Shown in pieces: positions 31,245-38,816 of a stretch of 39,344 nt of DNA (its first letter is position 1; every line of letters begins with the position of its first letter). This DNA comes from Candidatus Egerieimonas intestinavium (lineage in GTDB: Bacteria > Bacillota > Clostridia > Lachnospirales > Lachnospiraceae). A program made the position numbers and the translations under genes. The DNA is taken from contig DVHU01000116.1 in the NCBI GenBank assembly GCA_018711815.1, positions 1 to 39,344 on the forward strand, in the 5' to 3' direction. A model generated the notes under the pieces. The model was not told where the DNA came from and made no database searches. It worked only from the letters and a program-made list of their open reading frames with translations.

Positions 31245-31281
31245 GGGGCCGGCCCGGGACGCAGATCCCTGGGCCAGCCCC
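31245..31281 (-). other. Very stable GC-rich hairpin between the lyase and acetyltransferase genes
   Basis: GGGGCTGGCCC and GGGCCGGCCCC pair, and GGGA/TCCC extends the stem inward to about 15 bp. No U-run follows on either strand, so it is not a standard terminator. It may protect or process the message, or weaken expression of the last gene. Confidence 0.6.
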
Positions 31282-31315
31282 TGATATTAGGAAATTTAAA
31301 TGGTCAAAATAAAAG

Positions 31316-32221
31316 TTAAAGTGTAACCCGGTGCCGCCTCAGCACGTCCTTGATGACCTCCATCTCCTCATCGGTGACACTGGCTGTGGGCCGCTTCATC
31401 CAGCGCCGGCAGGCGCCGGAGAGCTCCATGACCGCTTTGGTGATGGCGATCACATCCTTATCCACACAGAAGAATAATTCATCGTAGAAGTCCGCAAATT
31501 TCATATACTTTTCCCGGCTTTCAGCAAAGCGGCCCTCCTGGTAATCCTTAAGCATTTCCAGGCAGAGCCCCGGAGTGATATTTCCGGGAGCCCCCATGAT
31601 AAAGCCCTCTACCCCCAGGCACAGAGCCGGGAAGAACTCAAACTCATCGCCGGAGACCATGATAAAATCCAGATCCTTATCCAGCTTATTCATGATCCGC
31701 TGGATCTTGTCCGTGGTGGTGGACTGCTTTAAGGCGCAGATCTTATCCAGCTTGGCCAGACGGTTCAGCATCTCCCCGCTGCAGTGGTGGGGATTCTCCG
31801 GGCAGTTGTAGATCATAATGGGCAGGGCCGTCCGGGCGTTCAACTCCTCAAAAAAGCTCTCCAGCTCATCATCCCGCAGGCTGAAAAACTCCGGGGGAGT
31901 CACCAGGGCCATGTCCGCTCCGGCCTCCTTGGCGTCCTCGATGTACATGAGAATTTCGTCGATATTGGCCCCCACACACCCTGCCACGATCAGGCCCTTC
32001 GGCGCCTCATCCCGGGTGACGGCGGTGATTTTCTTTCGCTCCTCCCTGGGAATATATTTCACCTCCCCGGTGTAACCTAAGATAAACAAGGACTCCATCC
32101 CCGCCTCCAGACAGCGGCGCACCAAAGCCCTGTAGGATTTCTCGTCAAAACTCCCGTCCTCATTCCAGGCGGAGAGCACCGCCGGGGTTACCGTCTTTAA
32201 TCGCTCAAGCATCGCATTCAT
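31316..32221 (-). CDS. DHDPS/N-acetylneuraminate lyase family aldolase or deaminase
   Basis: The 301-residue protein is a class I Schiff-base TIM barrel of the DapA/NanA family. Seen: the substrate carboxylate loop GYTGE (49-53), catalytic Tyr138 in MIYNCPE, and the Schiff-base lysine K165 in CALKQST. Family members split or condense pyruvate-type compounds, or deaminate pyrroline-hydroxycarboxylate in hydroxyproline breakdown. The location next to an imino-acid-type dehydrogenase favours a catabolic role over lysine synthesis (inference). The ATG at 32221 follows GGAGG at 7 nt; ATG 32212 is an alternative. It lies 35 nt after the M24 gene. Confidence 0.9.
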   Translation of the reverse strand: MNAMLERLKTVTPAVLSAWNEDGSFDEKSYRALVRRCLEAGMESLFILGYTGEVKYIPREERKKITAVTRDEAPKGLIVAGCVGANIDEILMYIEDAKEAGADMALVTPPEFFSLRDDELESFFEELNARTALPIMIYNCPENPHHCSGEMLNRLAKLDKICALKQSTTTDKIQRIMNKLDKDLDFIMVSGDEFEFFPALCLGVEGFIMGAPGNITPGLCLEMLKDYQEGRFAESREKYMKFADFYDELFFCVDKDVIAITKAVMELSGACRRWMKRPTASVTDEEMEVIKDVLRRHRVTL

Positions 32222-32256
32222 CGCATTTCCTCCCTTTCGCTCTTTTTCCAGCTCTT

Positions 32257-33432
32257 TTACAGCTCTTTTTCCAGTCTTGCGTCCATCTCCGGGGACAGGG
32301 GCTCGCAGCCGGTCTCCGTGATCACATAGCCGGTCTCCACCCGCACGCCGTTAAACTTCGGATGCCCGAAAATGCTGATGTCGATGGACACGATGGAGCC
32401 GGGCTGCAGAATATCCGTGCCGTTAGGGCCGAAGAAGGGGCGTTCCGCCTCCATCAGGCCCAGGCCGTGTACGAAGGGGCATACAATGTACTGAGTCCAG
32501 TCGTGCTGGGCGAAAATCTTTGCGCCGATGGGATCCAAAGTCTTGCCGCACTCGCCGGGCTTTAAGGCGTCTCTGGTCTTGCGGAACACTTCACGGATCA
32601 CGTTTAAGCAGTCTTTCTGTTCCTGAGTATACTCTCCGGATACGGGAAGGGTATCTCCCATCACGCCCGCATAGCCGTTGTATCTGGGAGCGATGCCTAA
32701 AAGCACCATGTCTCCCGCCTGCATGGGGGTGTTAGAGGCCACGGGGGCCACAGCGTTGCTCATTACCCCGGAGCCTACCATAGTCTGGAAGGCAAAGCCG
32801 TTGGCATTTCTGGAGCGGCACACATACTCGCCGGCCGCCGCCACCTCAATCTCCGTGGCCCCGGGCCTTACCTTTTTCTCCATGGCCAGCAGCGCCTCGT
32901 AGGTCATGCCGAAGGCCGTGCGGATATTTTCCACCTCCCAGGGGCTCTTAAAGTAGCGCAGGTAATCGTACTCGTCGGTGATGTCCACGAACTCGGCCCC
33001 CGCAAAGCCCTCCTTTAGCAGCATATAGATGGAATGGGGAAAATAGAAGGAGCCCACAATGCCGATCCGCTTAATCTCAATGCCCCTCTCCTTGAGAAGC
33101 TTGTTTAAGTCGTCAAAGCCCAGAATGGTGGCGTTGGGATATTCCTCCTCGGGAACCATAAAGGGGGTGAAGCAGTAGGTCTCCGTGATGGCGCTGGCGT
33201 ATTTGGCAAAGGGCGCCGACTCCGGCCCGCCCAGGAGAATGGGATCCGCCTCATTGGCAAATACCATCACTGCCTCCTTCTCAAACTGGGGGCACCAGCC
33301 GGTGAGATACCAGCCGTCCGCCACATTCAGCTCGTCATAATACACGATGGCGCAGTCTAAATTTTTCTCCCGAAGGATCCCTCTCACTTTCGCGATTCTG
33401 TTTTTTGTCTCTTCCAGATTGTAGTAAGCCAT
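32257..33432 (-). CDS. Creatinase/M24 family protein lacking canonical metal ligands
   Basis: The 391-residue protein has the two-domain creatinase/aminopeptidase P layout: an N-terminal domain (1-160, NRIAKVRGILREKNLDCAIVYY) and a pita-bread domain (about 165-391). Of the five metal ligands of M24 peptidases, the two Asp are replaced (G246 and V257 in MVLLGIAPRYNGYAGVMGD), His is kept (H322 in FVHGLGLMEAE), the first Glu is Asp (D351) and the last Glu is kept (E366 in GVRVETGYVI). Loss of metal ligands is typical of creatinase, which splits creatine without a metal. A non-peptidase hydrolysis of a C-N bond is therefore likelier than prolidase activity (inference). The ATG at 33432 follows AGGAGG. 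Confidence 0.88.
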   Translation of the reverse strand: MAYYNLEETKNRIAKVRGILREKNLDCAIVYYDELNVADGWYLTGWCPQFEKEAVMVFANEADPILLGGPESAPFAKYASAITETYCFTPFMVPEEEYPNATILGFDDLNKLLKERGIEIKRIGIVGSFYFPHSIYMLLKEGFAGAEFVDITDEYDYLRYFKSPWEVENIRTAFGMTYEALLAMEKKVRPGATEIEVAAAGEYVCRSRNANGFAFQTMVGSGVMSNAVAPVASNTPMQAGDMVLLGIAPRYNGYAGVMGDTLPVSGEYTQEQKDCLNVIREVFRKTRDALKPGECGKTLDPIGAKIFAQHDWTQYIVCPFVHGLGLMEAERPFFGPNGTDILQPGSIVSIDISIFGHPKFNGVRVETGYVITETGCEPLSPEMDARLEKEL

Positions 33433-33444
33433 GACTATTTCCTC

Positions 33445-34620
33445 CTATAATAATTCATTTTTAAATCTGTATAAATCGTATCTGTCCATCTTGATATCCG
33501 TGGGCTCGCCCAAAATCATCTGGGTGATCAGCTTCCCCGACAGGGGCCCGTAGGCAATACCGCTGCCGCAGTGGCCGGAGCAGACATAAAACCCAGGAAC
33601 CTTCGTGGCGGAAATGATTGGCTCATGGTCCGGCGTCCAGGGACGGAGCCCCGCGTAAGTTCGGATAATATTTACATTGGCAATCATCGGGTAAAAACGA
33701 ATAGCCCTTCGGGCCATGGCCCGGGTCACCTCAAAGTTGGTGCTCGTGTCCGTCCCCGGATATTTGCTGAAGCCGATCAGCGCGTTGTTGGCCCCCGTAG
33801 GCTCCGTCAAAAATCCAATCCCGTATTTCTGGCGGATATTATCCTCCCCGCTTAAGGCCATATCGTTTCTCAGGAAGTTGTAGCCGATCTCGCAGACGTA
33901 GCGGTTCGACACCCGCACATCCGATTCCGCCACCAAAATATCCCCCTTCATACCGGTGACTGGAATCTCCACCCCCGCCATCCGTCCGATGGCCGGGGAC
34001 GCTACCCCAGCGGCATCGATCACGTGTTTCGTGAGAATGTCGCCCTTATCCGTGAGCACCTTCCCCACGGAACCGTCAGGATTTTTCTCGATGCCCGTAA
34101 CCCGGGTAAAGCGCCACAGCTCTCCGCCTAAGCTCTCGATCTTTCTTCCCAGGGCAAAGCCCAGCAGGATGGGGCTTAAGGAGCCGCCCTCGGTAAATTC
34201 AATGGCTCCGTAAATATCCGGGGCCAAGTTGGGCTCCGCCTCGTGAAGCTCCTTCTTGTCCACCAGCCGGCATTTCACCTGATCCGCCTGCTTCTGGACA
34301 CACTGCTTTTTCGCCTGCTCAAACTGCTCCTCATCTTCCGCCAGGGTGAACATTCCGTTTTCTATCCAGTCCACGTCCTCATCAAGCTCGCGCTTCACCA
34401 GATTTTCCATCTCCCTCACTGCCAGCCGCATGGCCTGGGTCACTTCCCCGGGAGCCGTATCGCAGATATAATTATTTCCGTCGCACCGGGCGGAGGTTCC
34501 GGCCACCAGATCACCGGCCTCCACAAGAATGACGCTCAATCCCCGCCTGGCAAGCCAGTACGCATTGGAGAGCCCCACAATTCCTCCGCCTATCACAACG
34601 GCGTCAACACTTTTGCTCAT
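33445..34620 (-). CDS. FAD-dependent oxidoreductase, DAAO family (dehydrogenase catalytic subunit)
   Basis: The 391-residue protein is of the D-amino-acid oxidase/glycine oxidase/sarcosine-oxidase-beta (DAO) family. The FAD-binding GGGIVGLSNAYWLARRG (about 11-27) is followed by VEAGDLVAGTSARCDGN. The C-terminal part has the FAD motif RPWTPDHEPIISATKVPGFYVCSGHCGSGIAYGPLSGKL. With the three neighbouring redox genes it forms a multi-subunit amine dehydrogenase like HcnABC, opine oxidase or D-hydroxyproline dehydrogenase, which oxidises a secondary amine to an imine. The ATG at 34620 follows GGAGTGAGC and lies 3 nt after the upstream stop. Confidence 0.92.
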   Translation of the reverse strand: MSKSVDAVVIGGGIVGLSNAYWLARRGLSVILVEAGDLVAGTSARCDGNNYICDTAPGEVTQAMRLAVREMENLVKRELDEDVDWIENGMFTLAEDEEQFEQAKKQCVQKQADQVKCRLVDKKELHEAEPNLAPDIYGAIEFTEGGSLSPILLGFALGRKIESLGGELWRFTRVTGIEKNPDGSVGKVLTDKGDILTKHVIDAAGVASPAIGRMAGVEIPVTGMKGDILVAESDVRVSNRYVCEIGYNFLRNDMALSGEDNIRQKYGIGFLTEPTGANNALIGFSKYPGTDTSTNFEVTRAMARRAIRFYPMIANVNIIRTYAGLRPWTPDHEPIISATKVPGFYVCSGHCGSGIAYGPLSGKLITQMILGEPTDIKMDRYDLYRFKNELL

Positions 34621-34623
34621 CGC

Positions 34624-35430
34624 TCACTCCTTATATACGTTAAATGCTACAGGTTTGATGGGCATCCGGGCGGTGTCCGGCTTAACCTCCTCCGGCCTTA
34701 TCCCCGTCTCGCTGCTCAGGATCCTGGAGACCAGCTTGGAGCAGGTCCGGCCCTGGCAGAGTCCCATGCCCGCCCGGGTGCGCTTCTTGATGCCCTCCAC
34801 GGTGACAGCTCCCTCCGCAATGGCCCTGCGGATCTCCCCCACAGTTACCTCCTCACAGCGGCACACAATCAGGTCATCCGGCGCCTCCTTCCAATCGTCA
34901 ATGGCTAAAAGCTTCGCCTTCTCCTGATCCTCCGTCAGATTCAGCCGGCGAATACTGCGGATATCGTCGCTGAACTCCTTAGGCACCTCTATGGTCACAA
35001 TGGGAGTACAATCATTGGCCTTGGCATTATTCACCCGCAGTACCCGGGCCTCGCAGACATACTGTCCGGCCCGGTCCACCGCCTTTACGGTATCCCCCTT
35101 TTGGGGAAGGGGCAGATACTCAAAGGGGAAGCTCACCGCCGCCATCTCCTTTGATTTGTCCACCACGAAGATGGCAAGCCCCGGGCACTTGGTAATACAG
35201 GCCCCGCAGCCGATACATTTGCTCTCGTCCAGCACCGGAAGGTTGGTGATGGGATCTCCCACGGTGATTGCCCCAAATTTACAGGCGGTCTCACAGGGAT
35301 TGCAGGGAATGTTCTGGCAGCACTCGATCACCGCCACGGGCCCTTTCGCCAGCCGCTCCTGAGAAGGGTATCTCCCCGCCTCCTTTAACTCAGCGGAATT
35401 TAGATAACCTACCTTTGCAATATCACTCAT
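34624..35430 (-). CDS. Iron-sulfur subunit with two 4Fe-4S sites and a BFD-like [2Fe-2S] domain
   Basis: The 268-residue protein has an N-terminal ferredoxin segment (CCQNIPCNPCETACKFG, then CIGCGACITKCPG) and a C-terminal bacterioferritin-associated-ferredoxin-like domain (VCRCEEVTVGEIRRAIAEGA with GLCQGRTCSKLV, four Cys in C-x-C and C-x4-C pairs). It carries electrons between the FAD subunits of the dehydrogenase. The fusion of 4Fe-4S and BFD parts in one subunit differs from the usual three-subunit hcn layout. The ATG at 35430 follows GGAGGG and overlaps the previous gene by 8 nt. Confidence 0.88.
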   Translation of the reverse strand: MSDIAKVGYLNSAELKEAGRYPSQERLAKGPVAVIECCQNIPCNPCETACKFGAITVGDPITNLPVLDESKCIGCGACITKCPGLAIFVVDKSKEMAAVSFPFEYLPLPQKGDTVKAVDRAGQYVCEARVLRVNNAKANDCTPIVTIEVPKEFSDDIRSIRRLNLTEDQEKAKLLAIDDWKEAPDDLIVCRCEEVTVGEIRRAIAEGAVTVEGIKKRTRAGMGLCQGRTCSKLVSRILSSETGIRPEEVKPDTARMPIKPVAFNVYKE

Positions 35431-36544
35431 GTCTCTTTCCCTCCGCCACAATTCTGTCCTTGGCCTTCTGCCGCCGCTCCCCGAAGGGCCCCAGCCGCAG
35501 GGCCTGCAGCCTTTTTATAATCTCCTGCTTCTTCTGGGCGCCCTCCCAACAGGTCAGGTATCCCAGCTCCTGAGCCATGGCCACGCCGGCCAGCCGGCCC
35601 TCATCCATGGCAGTGCTGGCCTCCTCCACCCCCGCGGTGTCCCCGGCCACGTAAACGCCCTTCACATTTGTCTCCATGTTCTCGTCGTGCAGGGGCATCC
35701 AGCCGCCCAACTCCGGGATAAATCCATTTCTCACCCCCAGCAGGGCGCAAAGCTTCACCTGGGGCCTGAGTCCCGTGGCAATACAGATGGTATCGCAGTC
35801 AATTTTCTTTTCTGTTCCCGGAATCGGATTGAACTGGCCGTCCAGTTCCACAATCACCGCCGAGGCCACCTCCTGGCCTCCCGGCGCCGCGTCCGCGTGG
35901 AGCACCGTGTGGGAGAGGTAGACGGGAACCCCCGCCCGGCGAATTTTCCCCGCATGGACGCAGTAGCCGCCGATCCTTGGCGCCGCCTCCACGATTCCCA
36001 CCACGTCAGCCCCCGCCTGCATCAGCTGGTAACTGACGATCAGGCCCACGTTTCCTGAGCCCACCATCAGGATTTTTCTGCCCGGCAGAACTCTTCTCAC
36101 ATTTACCATAGTCTGAGCCGCTCCGGCGCCCATGACCCCCGGAAGGGTCCAACCGTCAAAGTTGACGGCGTTTTCCGCCCCGCCGCAGGCCACCAGGATT
36201 TTTTCCGCTTCCACCACAAGTGTCTCTTCCGTTCCGTCCTCCTGCTTTTTCACCAGGGCCACCTGTTTGCCCTCCACCACGCCGATGGCCGTGGTGGACA
36301 GCCACAGTTCCACGCCGGCCTCCCGAGTCTGTTTCAGAAGCTCTCTCCCGATGTTGATTCCCCGGGTTCCGGCCTTGTGCTTGGCTGAGCCAAAAAATTT
36401 GTGAATCTGCTTGAAGAGCTGACCGCCCGGGGAATCATTCTCATCCACCAGGAGTACCTGGGCGCCGGTCTTGGCGGCCTCGATGGAGGCCGCCAGGCCC
36501 GCAGGCCCCGCGCCGATAATTAATATCTCTCTTTTCTCTATCAT
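35423..36544 (-). CDS. FAD/NAD(P)-binding oxidoreductase, HcnB/OoxA-like subunit
   Basis: The 373-residue protein is a pyridine-nucleotide-disulfide-type flavoprotein: FAD motif EILIIGAGPAGLAASIEAA (7-25) and VDENDSPGGQLFKQIHKFFGS, the NAD-type motif RKILMVGSGNVGLIVSYQLMQAG, and the second FAD motif VKGVYVAGDTAGVEEASTAMDEGRLAG. It is like the alpha subunits of opine oxidase, HcnB and D-hydroxyproline dehydrogenase. The start is ATG 36544, which overlaps the stop of the [2Fe-2S] gene (ATGA); the longer frame reads antisense-like sequence inside that gene. It lacks the C-terminal BFD domain, which is carried by the next gene instead. Confidence 0.9.
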   Translation of the reverse strand: MIEKREILIIGAGPAGLAASIEAAKTGAQVLLVDENDSPGGQLFKQIHKFFGSAKHKAGTRGINIGRELLKQTREAGVELWLSTTAIGVVEGKQVALVKKQEDGTEETLVVEAEKILVACGGAENAVNFDGWTLPGVMGAGAAQTMVNVRRVLPGRKILMVGSGNVGLIVSYQLMQAGADVVGIVEAAPRIGGYCVHAGKIRRAGVPVYLSHTVLHADAAPGGQEVASAVIVELDGQFNPIPGTEKKIDCDTICIATGLRPQVKLCALLGVRNGFIPELGGWMPLHDENMETNVKGVYVAGDTAGVEEASTAMDEGRLAGVAMAQELGYLTCWEGAQKKQEIIKRLQALRLGPFGERRQKAKDRIVAEGKRHE

Positions 36545-36849
36545 TCTGGCTCCTCCCTGCGGTTTTGTGTCTCGATCACCATGCCCTCCTCCACGGGCGT
36601 GATGCAGGTGCGCACGTTTCTCTGGCCGTTCACCACCATCACGCAGTCCGTGCATTGGCCGATGCCGCAGAAAATCCCCCGGGCCGCGTGATTCTTGCGG
36701 GTGTACCTGTTCACCCGGATTCCCTTTTCCAGAAGCGCCGCCGCAATCATCTGCCCCTTCTCCACCTGGATCGGCACACCGTCAAGGATCACCGTCACCT
36801 GCTGTCCCTCAGGGGCGTCCCCTAAAATCGGATGTTTCTTAATGCTCAT
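36541..36849 (-). CDS. [2Fe-2S]-binding subunit, HcnA-like (Fer2_4)
   Basis: The 102-residue protein has a plant-type [2Fe-2S] motif FCGIGQCTDCVMVVNGQRNVRTC (C-x4-C-x2-C-x11-C) preceded by VTVILDGVPIQVEKGQMIAAALLEKG. It is the small gamma/HcnA-type subunit of the dehydrogenase complex. The ATG at 36849 follows AGGAGG. It lies 23 nt after the binding-lipoprotein gene, so transport and oxidation genes share a message, and its stop overlaps the next start. Confidence 0.93.
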   Translation of the reverse strand: MSIKKHPILGDAPEGQQVTVILDGVPIQVEKGQMIAAALLEKGIRVNRYTRKNHAARGIFCGIGQCTDCVMVVNGQRNVRTCITPVEEGMVIETQNRREEPE

Positions 36850-36872
36850 GGTTGCCTCCTAGTTTTCTTACT

Positions 36873-38063
36873 TTATGACTCCGCCTTAAGCTCATCCAGG
36901 GATTTGTTGGTAATACACTCAAAAGCCCCGTCAGCCACCCGCAGGATATATGTTCTCGCCAGCTGATCGTCGCAGGTGCCATCAAAACGGAAATCCATGG
37001 TTGTCCCCTCATAGTCTGTATTTTCCATCATCCACTCTGCCAGGTTATCCTTAGTTGCTCCCTTCTCATAGGCATCAGCAATAGCGTATATAGAATCGTA
37101 GGGTCTGGAAACACAATCATTGGGCAGTGAGCCGTACTCTTCCTCATACTTTTTGATGAACTCCTGAATATCCGGATCTTCGTCCGTGGAGTCAAAACCG
37201 CACACGGTGTAGATGCCTTCCACATCTTCGCCGCCCAACTCGATAAACTTGGGATTATTGTTGGAGATACCGGCGAAGACAGGCTCAAAGCCCTTCTCGT
37301 GGCTCTGCATAGCCAGCAGCGCCGCCGGACTGTACTCACAGGAGAGGAAAACCGCATCAATACCGTCAGCTTTGAATTTGTCTATCTGGGCAGAATAGTC
37401 TTTATCTGTCTCAGGGTTAAAGGTCTCCGTGGGAATATCGGTAAATCCATACCTTTCCTCCAGATATTCCACCATCAGGTTGCAGGCCGAGAGGTCGTTG
37501 GCATTGTTGGCATAGAAGATAGCCGGCTTCGTTATGGTCTCCTCTTCCATAACCGCGTCGATCAGGATTTTCGCCGAATCGCCGTTGCAAAGGCCCATCC
37601 GCAGGAAATTGGTCCATCCGTAATCCGACAGCTCATCCATAGAAAGTACCGTTCCGATGACGCTGATTCCATGACTGATGTAGGTATCCTGAGCCGCCAC
37701 CAGACATCCTGAATTCACATGAGCAATGACAAACTCTATACTGGGATCCGCCACAATTTTTTCAGCAATAGTCACGGACTGGTTGGGAGAAGCCTGATCA
37801 TCATAAGTGACCATCTCAAACTTTTTGCCGTCAACGCCGCCCGCCGCATTAATCTCATCAATGGCCATCTGGCAGCCGTTGACCACATACATGCCCTGCT
37901 CCGCATTGTCGCCAGTCAGGGGGACTGCCACAGCAAACCGAATGGTTTCGCTGTCCGCTCCTTTGTCTTCCGCTTTGCCGGTATCCTCACTAGAATTACC
38001 GCAAGCTGCCAACGAACATACCATCGTCAGTGCACATAAGATACTAAGCAACCTTTTCTTCAT
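36873..38063 (-). CDS. ABC transporter substrate-binding lipoprotein, branched-chain amino acid type
   Basis: The 396-residue protein has a lipoprotein signal peptide (lipobox SLAAC, C21) and a type I periplasmic binding domain (Peripla_BP_6): AVAVPLTGDNAEQGMYVVNGCQMAIDEINAAGGVDGKKFEMVTYDDQ, then VIAHVNSGCLVAAQDTY, and a second lobe with ADGIDAVFLSCEYSPAALLAMQSH. It delivers an amino acid or amide-like solute to a LivHMGF-type permease. Linkage to the dehydrogenase genes says it probably binds the catabolic substrate. The ATG at 38063 follows AAAGGAGGAG. Confidence 0.92.
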   Translation of the reverse strand: MKKRLLSILCALTMVCSLAACGNSSEDTGKAEDKGADSETIRFAVAVPLTGDNAEQGMYVVNGCQMAIDEINAAGGVDGKKFEMVTYDDQASPNQSVTIAEKIVADPSIEFVIAHVNSGCLVAAQDTYISHGISVIGTVLSMDELSDYGWTNFLRMGLCNGDSAKILIDAVMEEETITKPAIFYANNANDLSACNLMVEYLEERYGFTDIPTETFNPETDKDYSAQIDKFKADGIDAVFLSCEYSPAALLAMQSHEKGFEPVFAGISNNNPKFIELGGEDVEGIYTVCGFDSTDEDPDIQEFIKKYEEEYGSLPNDCVSRPYDSIYAIADAYEKGATKDNLAEWMMENTDYEGTTMDFRFDGTCDDQLARTYILRVADGAFECITNKSLDELKAES

Positions 38064-38108
38064 ACTACAAACTCCTCCTTTGTCTTTTATAGATGGTTTT
38101 ATATTCTG

Positions 38109-38813
38109 TTACCCGCCAAAGTACGCCTTTTGGAGGGTCTCATTCTGAAATAGTTTTTCCGCGCTGTCGTGCATAGTGATATGACCCACGTCCAGCACAT
38201 ATCCGTAATCAGCAATCCTCAGCGCCTGCTTCGCATTCTGTTCAATAAGCAATATGGTTATCCCCTGACGCTTAATCTGACTGATGGTCTCAAAAACCTC
38301 TTTTACAATTTTGGGGGCCAGTCCCATAGACGGCTCGTCCAGCAGCAAAAATTTCGGTCTTCCCATAAGCGCCCGGCAAATGGCCAGCATCTGCTGTTCG
38401 CCGCCGGAAAGCAATCCGGCCTTTTGATTTCTCCGTTCTTTCAGGATGGGGAACTGCTGATAGTACTTCTCTATGTCGGACTGGATTTCATTGTCCTTTC
38501 GGTTGTACGCGCCCATTTTTAGATTTTCATAGACCGTCTGCCGGGGAAAAATCCGCCGTCCCTCCGGGCACTGAATGATCCCTCGCTTAAAAATTTCGTG
38601 GGTGGGCAGTCCGGCTATATTTTCCCCATTGAACAAAATTTCTCCTTTAAACGGCTTCATTAGCCCAGACAAGGTTTTGACCAGTGTAGATTTTCCAGCT
38701 CCGTTCGCCCCCAAGAGACAGGTCAGCTTTCCCTCCTCAACATCAAGAGAAATGCCGTTCAATGCTGAAATCTGTCCATATTTAACTACTAGATTTTTCA
38801 CTTCAAGCAACAC
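38109..38813 (-). CDS. livF: LivF-type ABC transporter ATP-binding protein
   Basis: The 234-residue ATPase is of the LivF group: Walker A GANGAGKSTLVKT, Q-loop-side CPEGRRIFPRQTVYENLKMGAY, signature LSGGEQQMLAICRALM, Walker B LLLDEPSMGLAP and ILLIEQNAKQAL. It is paired with the LivG-type ATPase just upstream, with a 3-nt gap. The start is GTG 38813, 9 nt after AGGAGG; there is no better ATG. Confidence 0.92.
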   Translation of the reverse strand: MLLEVKNLVVKYGQISALNGISLDVEEGKLTCLLGANGAGKSTLVKTLSGLMKPFKGEILFNGENIAGLPTHEIFKRGIIQCPEGRRIFPRQTVYENLKMGAYNRKDNEIQSDIEKYYQQFPILKERRNQKAGLLSGGEQQMLAICRALMGRPKFLLLDEPSMGLAPKIVKEVFETISQIKRQGITILLIEQNAKQALRIADYGYVLDVGHITMHDSAEKLFQNETLQKAYFGG

Positions 38814-38816
38814 GTA

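Noticed and set aside
31316-32221. Assignment as dapA (lysine biosynthesis)
   Set aside because: Family motifs allow it, but the gene lies inside a catabolic operon with no other lysine or cell-wall gene, so only the family name is given.
32257-33432. Assignment as Xaa-Pro dipeptidase (prolidase)
   Set aside because: Two of five metal ligands are lost and one is changed, so ordinary metallopeptidase activity is unlikely.
36545-36655. N-terminal extension of the HcnB-like flavoprotein
   Set aside because: It reads an out-of-frame part of the [2Fe-2S] gene; the flavoprotein begins naturally with MIEKREILIIGAGPAG at an ATGA overlap.
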